From Rhodococcus jostii NBRC 16295 (lineage in GTDB: Bacteria; Actinomycetota; Actinomycetes; Mycobacteriales; Mycobacteriaceae): DNA of 64,000 bases. Every line of letters begins with the position of its first letter. Position 1 is the stretch's first letter. The notes below the pieces were generated by a model. That model had not been told where the DNA came from and did not search any database. It saw only the letters and a program-made list of their open reading frames with translations. Location of the stretch: contig NZ_BCWY01000034.1 in assembly GCF_001894825.1 (NCBI RefSeq), forward strand, positions 1 to 64,000, in the 5' to 3' direction. Positions 8,604 to 16,600 of this stretch are shown in pieces. Made by a program: the position numbers and the translations under genes.

Positions 8604-9413
8604 TCAGTGGTTCTGATAGACCGGCGGGCGCTTCTCGAGAAACGAGTGCACGGCTTCGCGGTGGTCCTTGGTCATGGCGGCGAGGATCTGGGTCCGGTTC
8701 TCCAGGTCGATGGCGGCGCGCAGGCTCGGAACCTCGAGGTTGGACCACATCACCTCCTTGGTCATCCACACACCGAACGGGCTGTTGCGCGCGATGTTCT
8801 CCGCGGTGTCGAGCGCCGCGTCCAGCAGTCGCTCCGCGGGTTCGACCGACGACACGATGCCGACGCGCTCGCACTCGGCGGCGTCGACGGGGCGTCCGGT
8901 GAGGAGAATCTCTGCCGCCCTGGAGAATCCGATCATCCGGGGCAGCAACCAGCTGACGCCGATGTCACAGCTGGACTGTCCGCGGTTGATGAACGACGCA
9001 TGCAGTGCGGCGGTGTCGGCCATCAGCCGGACGTCGGCCATCAGCGCCAACGCCATGCCTCCTCCCGCGGCGGCGCCGTTGATCGCGGCGATCACCGGCG
9101 GCCTGGCACCGCGGAACGCCTCGACGAGCGATGCGATGTGCTGCTGGACGCGCATGCCCGCCTGCGCCCTGCCCTCGCCGTCGGCCGCGCCGGGTGGGGT
9201 GCCGTAGCCGCGCAGGTCGATGCCTGCGCAGAACGCCCGCCCGTTCCCGGTCAGCACGATCGCGCGGGCCTCGGAGTCGTGGCGGACGTCGGCGAGCACC
9301 GCGTGCAGCGCCTCGACGAGTTCGACGTTCATTGCGTTCAGGGCGCCTGCGCGGTTCAGGCGGATCAGCAGAACGCCCGGCCGCGGCCGCTCGGTCAGTA
9401 TCAGTTCGGACAT
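8604..9413 (-). CDS. Enoyl-CoA hydratase/isomerase (crotonase) family
   Basis: This 269-residue crotonase-fold protein has the oxyanion-hole loops FCAGIDLRGYG (about 61-71) and INGAAAGGGMALAL (about 111-124). The later segment FINRGQSSCDIGVSWLLPR matches the family consensus around the catalytic residues. The family hydrates, isomerises or cleaves enoyl-CoA esters. It is the first gene of the 9413-6038 unit and is divergent from the SDR at 9548. The 17-bp motif copy at 9479 lies in the shared 134-base gap. The start at 9413 is the first ATG before the domain. Confidence 0.92.
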   Translation of the reverse strand: MSELILTERPRPGVLLIRLNRAGALNAMNVELVEALHAVLADVRHDSEARAIVLTGNGRAFCAGIDLRGYGTPPGAADGEGRAQAGMRVQQHIASLVEAFRGARPPVIAAINGAAAGGGMALALMADVRLMADTAALHASFINRGQSSCDIGVSWLLPRMIGFSRAAEILLTGRPVDAAECERVGIVSSVEPAERLLDAALDTAENIARNSPFGVWMTKEVMWSNLEVPSLRAAIDLENRTQILAAMTKDHREAVHSFLEKRPPVYQNH

Positions 9414-9478
9414 CCGGGGCCTTCCCCTCGTGTGATTCCGACAGCCTCCACGTCGCAGTGGTGACCGTCGACTTATCA

Positions 9479-9495
9479 AGCTAATACCTTTAGGT
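9479..9495. promoter_or_regulatory. Candidate operator, site B
   Basis: AGCTAA-TACCT-TTAGGT lies in the divergent gap between the enoyl-CoA hydratase (minus) and the SDR (plus). It shares the exact right half-site TTAGGT and the 5-base spacer with site A. One protein bound here could control both directions. Confidence 0.5.
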
Positions 9496-9547
9496 TAATA
9501 CCTCAAGATCCACAGTTCGAACGGACAGCGAGGAAGGACTCGGCACA

Positions 9548-10363
9548 ATGGCAGAACTGCACGGCAAGGTCGCGGTGGTAACCGGAGGCGCGAGCGGAAT
9601 CGGGGCTGCGACCTGCGCATTTCTCGCGGAGCGAGGTGCGACGGTGGTGGTCACGGACATCGACGACGAGCGCGGCGAGGCGGTCGCGGCCGCCCTCGGC
9701 GAGCACGGCGTCTACCTGCACACCGACGTCACGCGCGAGGAGGACGTCGCGGCCGCGGTCCGCACCGCGACCGAGCGCTTCGGGCGCCTCGACGCGATGG
9801 TCAACAACGCCGGGCGGGTCGGCGCCTGGACGTACGTCAGCGACACCACCGTCGACGAGTGGGACTCCTCGTTCGCCGTCCTGGCGCGCAGCGCCTTCCT
9901 CGGCACCAAACACGCCGCCCGCGTCATGCGCGAGCAGGGTTTCGGCACCGTGGTCAACGTGTCGTCGGTGGCGGGGGTGCGCACCGGATTCGGCCCGCAT
10001 CCGTACGGCGCCGCGAAAGCCGCCGTGCTGCAGATGACCCGCAGCGCCGCACGCGAACTCGCGGAGTTCCACGTCCGGGTCAACGCCGTCACCCCGGGTG
10101 GGGTCGCCACCCGCATCGTCGGCCACGGCGCCGGGCTGGACGGCGGCGCTCTGGACGCCAGCGTCGACAAGGTGCGGCAGGGACTGGCGTCGTTCCAGCC
10201 GATCCCCCGCGCCGGCGAGGGCGAGGACATCGCCGGCGCCATCGCCTACCTGGTGTCCGACGACGCCACCTTCGTGACCGGGCAGAACATCGTCGTCGAC
10301 GGCGGACTCACCCTCGGCAAGGCCTGGCCCGGCAACTACCGCGCCGAGGCCGACAGGCGCTGA
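9548..10363 (+). CDS. Short-chain dehydrogenase/reductase
   Basis: This 271-residue classical SDR has the NAD(P)-binding motif TGGASGIG (12-19), NNAG (86-89), the catalytic Ser139/140, and Tyr153 with Lys157 in YGAAK. Asp37 after the second strand (VVVTDID) favours NAD(H). It would interconvert a hydroxyl and a keto group, as in the 3-hydroxyacyl-CoA step or on a ring alcohol. It is the only plus-strand gene among the first 28 kb. It is divergent from the enoyl-CoA hydratase and probably co-regulated with it through the motif in the gap. The long 22-bp terminator hairpin begins right after its stop codon. Confidence 0.92.
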   Translation: MAELHGKVAVVTGGASGIGAATCAFLAERGATVVVTDIDDERGEAVAAALGEHGVYLHTDVTREEDVAAAVRTATERFGRLDAMVNNAGRVGAWTYVSDTTVDEWDSSFAVLARSAFLGTKHAARVMREQGFGTVVNVSSVAGVRTGFGPHPYGAAKAAVLQMTRSAARELAEFHVRVNAVTPGGVATRIVGHGAGLDGGALDASVDKVRQGLASFQPIPRAGEGEDIAGAIAYLVSDDATFVTGQNIVVDGGLTLGKAWPGNYRAEADRR

Positions 10364-10367
10364 CGCA

Positions 10368-10413
10368 CTCGTGCGCGGTTGACGAGTCCTGGGACTCGTC
10401 AACCGCGCACGAG
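10368..10413. terminator. Perfect 22-bp bidirectional hairpin terminator
   Basis: The arms at 10368-10389 and 10392-10413 are exactly complementary over 22 bases with a 2-base loop. The hairpin lies between two convergent SDR genes, where it can stop transcription from both sides. No T-run is present, which is common in high-GC actinobacteria. Confidence 0.75.
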
Positions 10414-10428
10414 CAGCGGAGCTGCCTC

Positions 10429-11181
10429 TCAGATGCCGACCGGCCCACCGAGCCAGACGCCGACCTCTTCGCCGGAGACGTGCCTGCCGTCCTCGCTGAC
10501 GAGGAACGACACGGTGGACGCGATCGACTCGGCGGGGATCTTCGGCCAGTGGGCGGCGAGGGTTTCCACCGCGTTCTCGCCGCCGGAGGCGATGATGTCG
10601 GTCTCGACGAACCCGGGCATGACGGTGTTGACGGTGATGCCGCGGCGCGCGACCTCCAGGGACATCGAACGGGTCATGCCGACCAGCCCCGCCTTCGCGG
10701 CGGAGTAGGCGCTCATCCCCGGTGACGGCCGCCGTCCTCCGGAGGGGCTGCTGACGAACACGACACGTCCCCAGCCGCTGTCGTACATGGCGGGCAGCGC
10801 GGCGTGGGTGCAGTAGAAGGCGCCGCTGAGGTTGACGCCGATCACCCGGTCCCAGTCGCTCGGCGACTGCTTCCGGGCCGCGCCCGCGAGGTTCATGCCC
10901 GCATTGTTCACCAGCACGGTCGGCGCGCCGAGCTCGGCCGTCGTCGCGGCGATCAACGCCTCGGCCTGCGCAGAGTCGGACACGTCGGCGCGGATCGCCG
11001 CCGCCCGGCCACCGCCGGCGACGATCTTGTCCACCACGTCCTGCGCGTCCGCCGCGCTGGACGAGTAGTTGACCGCCACCGCGAACCCGTCGGCCGCCAG
11101 CCTTCGCGAGATCGCGGCCCCGATTCCGCGGCCACCGCCCGTCACCACCGCCACTCGGTGTTGCTGCGTCATCGCCGTCAC
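10429..11181 (-). CDS. SDR oxidoreductase, FabG-like
   Basis: This 250-residue classical SDR has TGGGRGIG (14-21), NNAG (92-95), Ser144/145, Tyr159 and Lys163 (YSAAK), and TVMPGFVETDI. It most resembles 3-oxoacyl-ACP/CoA reductases. The gene overlaps the stop of the upstream acyl-CoA ligase by ATGA, which fixes the start at 11181; a second ATG lies at 11172. The two genes form the 12701-10429 unit. A role as hydroxyacyl-CoA dehydrogenase on the ligase product is inferred from this pairing. Confidence 0.9.
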   Translation of the reverse strand: MTAMTQQHRVAVVTGGGRGIGAAISRRLAADGFAVAVNYSSSAADAQDVVDKIVAGGGRAAAIRADVSDSAQAEALIAATTAELGAPTVLVNNAGMNLAGAARKQSPSDWDRVIGVNLSGAFYCTHAALPAMYDSGWGRVVFVSSPSGGRRPSPGMSAYSAAKAGLVGMTRSMSLEVARRGITVNTVMPGFVETDIIASGGENAVETLAAHWPKIPAESIASTVSFLVSEDGRHVSGEEVGVWLGGPVGI

Positions 11182-12701
11182 CGCACCTTCGGGTAGGTCT
11201 GCGGGACATCGGAATACGCCTCCCGAAGGTCCCGTTTGGAGATCTTGCCGCTGGCCATCCGGGGTAGCGCGGCGTCGACGAAGACGACGTACCGCGGAAC
11301 CTTGAAGTCGGCGAGATTCTTGTTGCAGTGCGCGACGACGTCCGCCTCGGTGACCCCCGCGACCTTCTTCACGATCGCGGCCGGGGTCTCACCGAACTTG
11401 TCGTCGGGCACGCTGATCACCGCGACCTCCTCGACGCCGGGCAACCGGTTGATCACCTGCTCGATCTCCGCGGGCGAGATGTTGAGGCCACCGGAGATGA
11501 TCATGTCCTTGAGCCGGTCCACGAACGTGAGATAGCCGTTCTCGTCCAGCTTTCCGAGGTCGCCTGTGTGCAGCCAGCCGTCGATCAGCGCGGACCGGGT
11601 CGCGTCCTCGTTGCGCCAGTAGCCCGGCATCATGCCCGGACCCCGCAACAGAATCTGACCCACTTCGTCCGGCGCGCAGTCCTTCCCGTCGGCGTCCACG
11701 ACGCGGATCTTGGTGAAGATGCCGCCGAACCCGCACTTGTCGGGGTGGTCGGACGCCTCCTGCCGGGGCATCGCGGTGGCCGAGCCGCCGATCTCGGTCT
11801 GCCCGTAGATCTGCCGCAGCTGGACGCCGCGGGCGAGCCAGGTGCCGACGAGTGCCGCCGGGACCCGGGCGCCACCGACGTGGGCGGTGGTCAGGTGACT
11901 CAGGTCCGCGTCCTCGAAGCCGGGCACGCGGGAGATCTGCTCGAACAGGATCGGCGGTCCGGTCAGGGTGGTGGCCCGGCTGTCGATCATCACCCGCAGT
12001 GCTGCCTCGGGGTCGAACCCGGGCTGCAGCAGCAGCGTGCCGCCGTGCAGCACGGTGCGGGAGATTCCCCAGATGATGCCGGCCGCGGTGAACAGCGGCA
12101 GCACGAGCAGCGGGCGCAGGCGGTTCTGCTCGATCGGCTCCATCAGCGACCACTCGTGCATCTCGCCGGCGATCGTGGCGTGAGTGAACACGACGCCCTT
12201 CGGCTTACCGGTGGTGCCGCTGGTGAACACGATCGCGGTGGGCGTGGACTGCTCCGCCACCGGGGTGCGGAAGCGCGCGTGGGTGCCGCCGCGGAGTGGC
12301 CGCACGTCCCGCTCGAACTCTGCGATGGCGAAGGTGCCACGCGCCGCGTGCACCTCGTCGAGACGAGAGCGCAGAGCCTCGGCGCAGTACACGACGGTCG
12401 GTTCGCAGTCCTCGACCAGGGTGGTCAGCTCACCGGCGAGCATCCGCTGATTGAACGGTGCCGAGATGGCGCCCACCTTCATCGCGCCGAGCGCGGCGAC
12501 GCACCACTCGAGCGAGTTGACGCCGAGGTAGCTGACCCGGTCCCCGGCCGTGACACCGCGGGCGGCGAGGTCGTGGGCGACGCCGTCCGCCCAGGTGTCG
12601 AGGTCGCGGTAGGTCACCACGTCGCCGGCGAAGTCGATCGCCGGCTGGTCGGGGACGGTCCGCGCCCAGTAGGTCAGTGCGTCGATCACGGTTCCGCTCA
12701 T
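11178..12701 (-). CDS. AMP-dependent acyl-CoA synthetase (ligase)
   Basis: This 507-residue ANL-superfamily enzyme makes an acyl-CoA from a carboxylic acid, ATP and CoA through an acyl-adenylate. It shows the P-loop-like motif VFTSGTTGKPKGVVF, the YGQTEIGG motif, the GWLHTGDLG motif with the adenosine-binding Asp, and the C-terminal lysine segment ASGKISKRDLRE. The start at 12701 is where homology begins (MSGTVIDALTYWA). It leads the two-gene unit with the SDR. A copy of the shared 17-bp motif lies about 105 bases upstream. Substrate not determinable. Confidence 0.93.
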   Translation of the reverse strand: MSGTVIDALTYWARTVPDQPAIDFAGDVVTYRDLDTWADGVAHDLAARGVTAGDRVSYLGVNSLEWCVAALGAMKVGAISAPFNQRMLAGELTTLVEDCEPTVVYCAEALRSRLDEVHAARGTFAIAEFERDVRPLRGGTHARFRTPVAEQSTPTAIVFTSGTTGKPKGVVFTHATIAGEMHEWSLMEPIEQNRLRPLLVLPLFTAAGIIWGISRTVLHGGTLLLQPGFDPEAALRVMIDSRATTLTGPPILFEQISRVPGFEDADLSHLTTAHVGGARVPAALVGTWLARGVQLRQIYGQTEIGGSATAMPRQEASDHPDKCGFGGIFTKIRVVDADGKDCAPDEVGQILLRGPGMMPGYWRNEDATRSALIDGWLHTGDLGKLDENGYLTFVDRLKDMIISGGLNISPAEIEQVINRLPGVEEVAVISVPDDKFGETPAAIVKKVAGVTEADVVAHCNKNLADFKVPRYVVFVDAALPRMASGKISKRDLREAYSDVPQTYPKVR

Positions 12702-12806
12702 TGAATACCTCCCAGGAAGTCGCGGCAGGTGGATGCATCCAGGGCTCCGCCGCGCAGGACAAGGAATGCGCGACACACCACGGGTGTCTCACGTCACACT
12801 CGATTA

Positions 12807-12823
12807 ACCTAATGACTATTGGT
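12807..12823. promoter_or_regulatory. Candidate operator, site C
   Basis: On the minus strand it reads ACCAAT-AGTCA-TTAGGT, with the exact TTAGGT half and 5-base spacer of site A. It lies about 105 bases upstream of the acyl-CoA ligase at 12701 and touches the 3' end of the molybdopterin oxidoreductase gene ending at 12816. The left half is poorly conserved. Confidence 0.4.
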
Positions 12824-14966
12824 TCTCTCCACAAGGGGAGCTCGTGGTTCGGATTACCTCGACGTTGATCCCGGTGAGCTGCGACTGGTTGCTGAGCGGG
12901 TCGTAGCCGTCCGTCCCGGTGGGTGCGAGGCGGTTGACGTTCACACCGGGGTTGCGCCGCGCGACGTCCAGACCTCGGGCCGTGCCCTGACCCCAGCCGT
13001 GCGTCATCGCCACGACGCCCGGCCGGAGGGTGTCGTCGCACACCAGCACCGCGTCGACCTCGCCGTGACGATTGCGCACGGTGACGTCGTCGCCCTCGAC
13101 GAGGTCCCGGCACCGCGCGTCGTCCGGGTTCATCCACAGCGGATTGCTCTGGTGGACCCCCTGTTTGAACACCGGAAGGTTGTGCAGCCAGCTGTTGACC
13201 ATGTAGTGGGTGCGCCGGGTGATCAGCTTGAGTTGGTCGGCGGGTTCCGCGGCCAGCTCCTCGAGAATGCGTTCGGCGGTCCGGTACGAGCGCTGGAACA
13301 GCGCCGGGCAGCAGTCGATCAGACCGTCGTCGTGCTGAACCGCGATGCTGAACACGTGCGAGGGATCGGCCTCCGGCAGCACCGCGGTCTGGCACGGCAT
13401 CGTCGCGAGGAGATCGATGCTCAGACCCGAGTCCCGCATCACCGCGTCGACCGCGGCGAACGGATTCGGGTCCGGGTCGTCGAGCAGGGTCGGGACGCCC
13501 ATCTCCTGCTGGATGCGGGACAGGATCCACCAGTCGTCGCGGCGCTCCCCCTTCGCCGGCACGACGGCGGGCGTGTACTGCACGTAGGGCTCCATCGCGA
13601 CACCCATCGTGTTGAGGAAGTTGACGTCCTCCCGTTCCAGCCAGTCCGTCGCCGGCAGAACGTAGTCCGCCATCTCCCCGGTGACCGTGCGGTACAGATC
13701 GACGGTCACGATCAGGTCCAGCTGCTCGAGCGCCCGGCGCAGACGGCCGTCGCCGCCGACCGACAGCAGCGGGTTGCCCGACACCACGATCAGTGCACGG
13801 ATCGGGTCGTCGGGGTTCTCGATGAACTCCGGGAGGAGCGCGGCGGGCAGGTCACCGCTCACGGTGCGCATCTCTCCGAAGGGCCCGTCGTAGAAGGGAT
13901 CCTCCCGCTTGCGTTTCGAGCCCTGCACGACATCGGCGACACCGCGGGAGTAGATGTTGCCGCCGCGCCTGCCGAGGTTGCCGGAGAACAGGCTCACCAT
14001 GGTGAGCATCCAGTAGGCCAGGGCGCCCTGCCGGCCCTGGTTCACACCGGTCGCCATGTAGATACTCGCGCTCGGCGCCGCGCAGAAGTCGTCGGCGACC
14101 TGCCGGATCGTGTCGGCGTCGATGCCGGTGACCGCGGCGATCCTGTCGACCGGATACTGCCGGACGAAGTCGAGCAGTTCGTCGACGCGTCGCGCGTGAC
14201 GTTCCACCTCGGCCCGGTCGTACCCGATCCGGAAGACGATCTCGTGCAGAATCCCGGCGAGGAAGTAGAAGTCGGTGTCCGGCTTGATCAGCAGCACCTC
14301 ACCGGTCTCCGGCGACGACGACTCGATGCGGCGCGGATTGACGAACAGCACGGTCCCGCCGCGCTTGTTCACGGCGCGGATCTTGGCCATCGGATCCGAG
14401 ATGTGAATCAGCGTCATGTGCGAGACCTGCGGGTTGCTGCCGAGGCACAGGAAGTAGTCGGTGTGCAGCAGGTCGGGGATCGGATGCGCCATCGACGCGC
14501 CGTAGATCGCTTCGCTCGCCGCATATTTGGCCGACGTGTCCTGCGTTCCCGCGCTGAAGCGCATCCGGGTGTCGAAGCCGCGGGCTAGCGTGGCGGCGTT
14601 CGCGTAGTAGGCGCCGTTGAACGCCGACGGGTTGCCCTGATAGACGGCGAGGCCGTTGCGGCCGTACCTCCGCCGCACCTCCTGGAGCCTGTCGGCGATC
14701 TCACGCGCCGCGACGTCCCACTCGACGGGCTCGAAGACGCCGCGTTCCTCGCTCCGCGGATTCGTCCTCCTCAGAGGCCGGTCGAGCCGGTCCGGATCGT
14801 GGTGCACCTGGAGGTAATGCACGCCCTTGTGGCAGGAGAACCCCTGGTGCACGGGATGATCCCGGTCCGGTTGCAGCCCGACCACCTCGCCGTCCCGGAC
14901 GTCGGCGAGCAGGCCGCACCCCGGCTCGCAGATTCGGCAGAACGTGTGCACCTGGGTCGATTCCAT
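12816..14966 (-). CDS. Molybdopterin oxidoreductase 1 (bis-MGD family, [4Fe-4S])
   Basis: This 716-residue member of the formate dehydrogenase/DMSO reductase superfamily carries an N-terminal [4Fe-4S] motif (Cys10, Cys13, Cys17, Cys45). The substrate domain includes YFLCLGSNPQVSHMT, and the C-terminal MGD-binding domain has VNSWLHNLPVFKQG and VAMTHGWGQGTA. The stretch where Cys or SeCys often ligates Mo reads TQDTSAK (141-147), without Cys. There is no Tat signal, so it is probably cytosolic. It is the last gene of the 23959-12816 unit and follows the ferredoxin-reductase fusion, its likely electron partner. ATG 14966 is given as start; a GTG at 14975 would make a GTGA overlap with that gene and is a real alternative. 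The reaction is unknown. Confidence 0.88.
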   Translation of the reverse strand: MESTQVHTFCRICEPGCGLLADVRDGEVVGLQPDRDHPVHQGFSCHKGVHYLQVHHDPDRLDRPLRRTNPRSEERGVFEPVEWDVAAREIADRLQEVRRRYGRNGLAVYQGNPSAFNGAYYANAATLARGFDTRMRFSAGTQDTSAKYAASEAIYGASMAHPIPDLLHTDYFLCLGSNPQVSHMTLIHISDPMAKIRAVNKRGGTVLFVNPRRIESSSPETGEVLLIKPDTDFYFLAGILHEIVFRIGYDRAEVERHARRVDELLDFVRQYPVDRIAAVTGIDADTIRQVADDFCAAPSASIYMATGVNQGRQGALAYWMLTMVSLFSGNLGRRGGNIYSRGVADVVQGSKRKREDPFYDGPFGEMRTVSGDLPAALLPEFIENPDDPIRALIVVSGNPLLSVGGDGRLRRALEQLDLIVTVDLYRTVTGEMADYVLPATDWLEREDVNFLNTMGVAMEPYVQYTPAVVPAKGERRDDWWILSRIQQEMGVPTLLDDPDPNPFAAVDAVMRDSGLSIDLLATMPCQTAVLPEADPSHVFSIAVQHDDGLIDCCPALFQRSYRTAERILEELAAEPADQLKLITRRTHYMVNSWLHNLPVFKQGVHQSNPLWMNPDDARCRDLVEGDDVTVRNRHGEVDAVLVCDDTLRPGVVAMTHGWGQGTARGLDVARRNPGVNVNRLAPTGTDGYDPLSNQSQLTGINVEVIRTTSSPCGENQ

Positions 14967-14971
14967 CGGAC

Positions 14972-16600
14972 TCACCGGGCGGCCGCGCCCGCGACGACGG
15001 CCGCCTCCCCGGCGTCGACGATCTTGATGCGGGGCCGGCCCGCCTCGCGGCCGCGCTCGCGCTCGAAGCGGTCGATCGCGCGCCAGTCCGCACCACCGAG
15101 CGCGTCCGGTCGGCGTTCGCGCACCAGCGCCGCCAGGTCCGCGGAGGCCACGGTCGGTGCGGGGAGCAGTCCCGCGCGGTGATCGGCGAGGAGGACCTCG
15201 ACGGTCTCCGCCGCGCAGTAGCGATTGGTGCCGATCACCCCGGTCGCGCCGCGCTTGATCCAGCCCGCCACGTAGTGCCCGGCGACGGTCTCCCCGGTGC
15301 CCGATTCGACGACGCGGCCCGACACGTTGGCGACGGTTCCGGCGGCCTCGTCGAACGGGAAGCCGGGGATCGGCAGTCCGCGGTACCCGACCGCCCGGAG
15401 GACCAGCCCGCACTCGATCCGGTCCACGGTGGCTTCGTCGGTGCCGGTCACGATCAGGGCTGCGGTCCGCCCGTCACCTGTCACCTCCTGCGGGGTGGCG
15501 CCGAAGCGCAGCACGATGCGCTTGTTCCCCGGAGTCGGCTCCCGCCGGGAGTAGTCGGCCAGGATCTGCAGCTTGGTCGGCGCGTCCGGACCCGCCGTGA
15601 CCGGGCCGTCGACGAGGACGTCGATCCCGGGCAGCGAGCCGAGCGCGAGCAGTTCCGGGGTGGTGCACGCCGCGTACTCGGGTCCCCGCCGGCCGAGCAC
15701 CACCACCTCCTCGATCCGACTGTCGGCCAGGGCGGCGAGGGCGTGATCGGCGATGTCGGTGCGGCGCAGGGTGTCCACGTCGGAGACGAGGATGCGGGCG
15801 ACGTCGAACGCGACGTTGCCGTTGCCGACCACGACGGCGCGGGATGCGGTCAGGTCGAAGGCGCGATCGGCGTGATCGGGGTGACCGTTGTACCAGGCGA
15901 CGAACTCCCGGGCGGCGTGGCTGCCCGGCAGGTCCTCGCCGGGGATGCCGAGGCGCCGGTCGCCCGTCGCGCCGGACGCGTGGATCACCGCGTGGTGGTG
16001 GGCCAGCACCTCGTCGATCGTCACGTCCCGCCCCACCTCGACGCCGAGATGGAACGTGAAGCCGTCACGCCGCGCGGTGCGGTCGAACACCCGGTCCACC
16101 GTCTTCGTGTGCCAGTGGTCGGGCGCGACGCCGAACCGCACGAGCCCGCCGGCCACGGGCAGCCGTTCGAACATGGTGACCTCGGCGGCGATGTCGCGAC
16201 GGGCCAGCAGTTCCTCGGCGGCGTAGAACGCAGACGGTCCGGATCCGACGATCGCCACCCGCAGCGCCGGGGGGTCGGCGACGCCGGCGGTCGCGAGGGC
16301 GAGCGGAAGCGGCTGCACGTGCGCGCCCGGCCCGACGCTGCGTGGATTGCGCTGGAAGTACTCGGCATTGATCTCCCGGTACCGGTCGATGTCGGGGGCG
16401 GGCGCGTCGCCGGGGACGATCGCGTCCACGGGGCACACGTCGGAGCAGGCACCGCAGTCGATGCAGACGCCCGGGTCGATGTACAGCATCTCGGTGCGCT
16501 GATACTCGCGCTCCGCGGGTGTCGGGTGGATGCAGTCGACCGGGCAGACCGCGACACAGGTCGCGTCATTGCAGCAGTTCTGGGTGACCACGTACGCCAT
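14972..16600 (-). CDS. Ferredoxin-ferredoxin:NADP+ reductase fusion (FprA-like), paralogue 1
   Basis: This 542-residue protein has an N-terminal 7Fe/8Fe ferredoxin of about 65 residues (cysteines at 9/10, 15, 19, 23, then 46, 49, 52, 56 with CIDCGACSDVCPVDAI). An adrenodoxin-reductase/FprA-like flavoprotein follows, with FAD motif VAIVGSGPSAFYAAE near 113 and NADP motif VVGNGNVAFDVAR. It passes electrons between NADPH and its own ferredoxin, and from there to partner enzymes. It lies between molybdopterin oxidoreductases 1 and 2 and overlaps the upstream stop by one base (TGATG), so it very probably serves the molybdenum enzymes. A second copy lies at 32288. Start ATG 16600. Confidence 0.92.
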   Translation of the reverse strand: MAYVVTQNCCNDATCVAVCPVDCIHPTPAEREYQRTEMLYIDPGVCIDCGACSDVCPVDAIVPGDAPAPDIDRYREINAEYFQRNPRSVGPGAHVQPLPLALATAGVADPPALRVAIVGSGPSAFYAAEELLARRDIAAEVTMFERLPVAGGLVRFGVAPDHWHTKTVDRVFDRTARRDGFTFHLGVEVGRDVTIDEVLAHHHAVIHASGATGDRRLGIPGEDLPGSHAAREFVAWYNGHPDHADRAFDLTASRAVVVGNGNVAFDVARILVSDVDTLRRTDIADHALAALADSRIEEVVVLGRRGPEYAACTTPELLALGSLPGIDVLVDGPVTAGPDAPTKLQILADYSRREPTPGNKRIVLRFGATPQEVTGDGRTAALIVTGTDEATVDRIECGLVLRAVGYRGLPIPGFPFDEAAGTVANVSGRVVESGTGETVAGHYVAGWIKRGATGVIGTNRYCAAETVEVLLADHRAGLLPAPTVASADLAALVRERRPDALGGADWRAIDRFERERGREAGRPRIKIVDAGEAAVVAGAAAR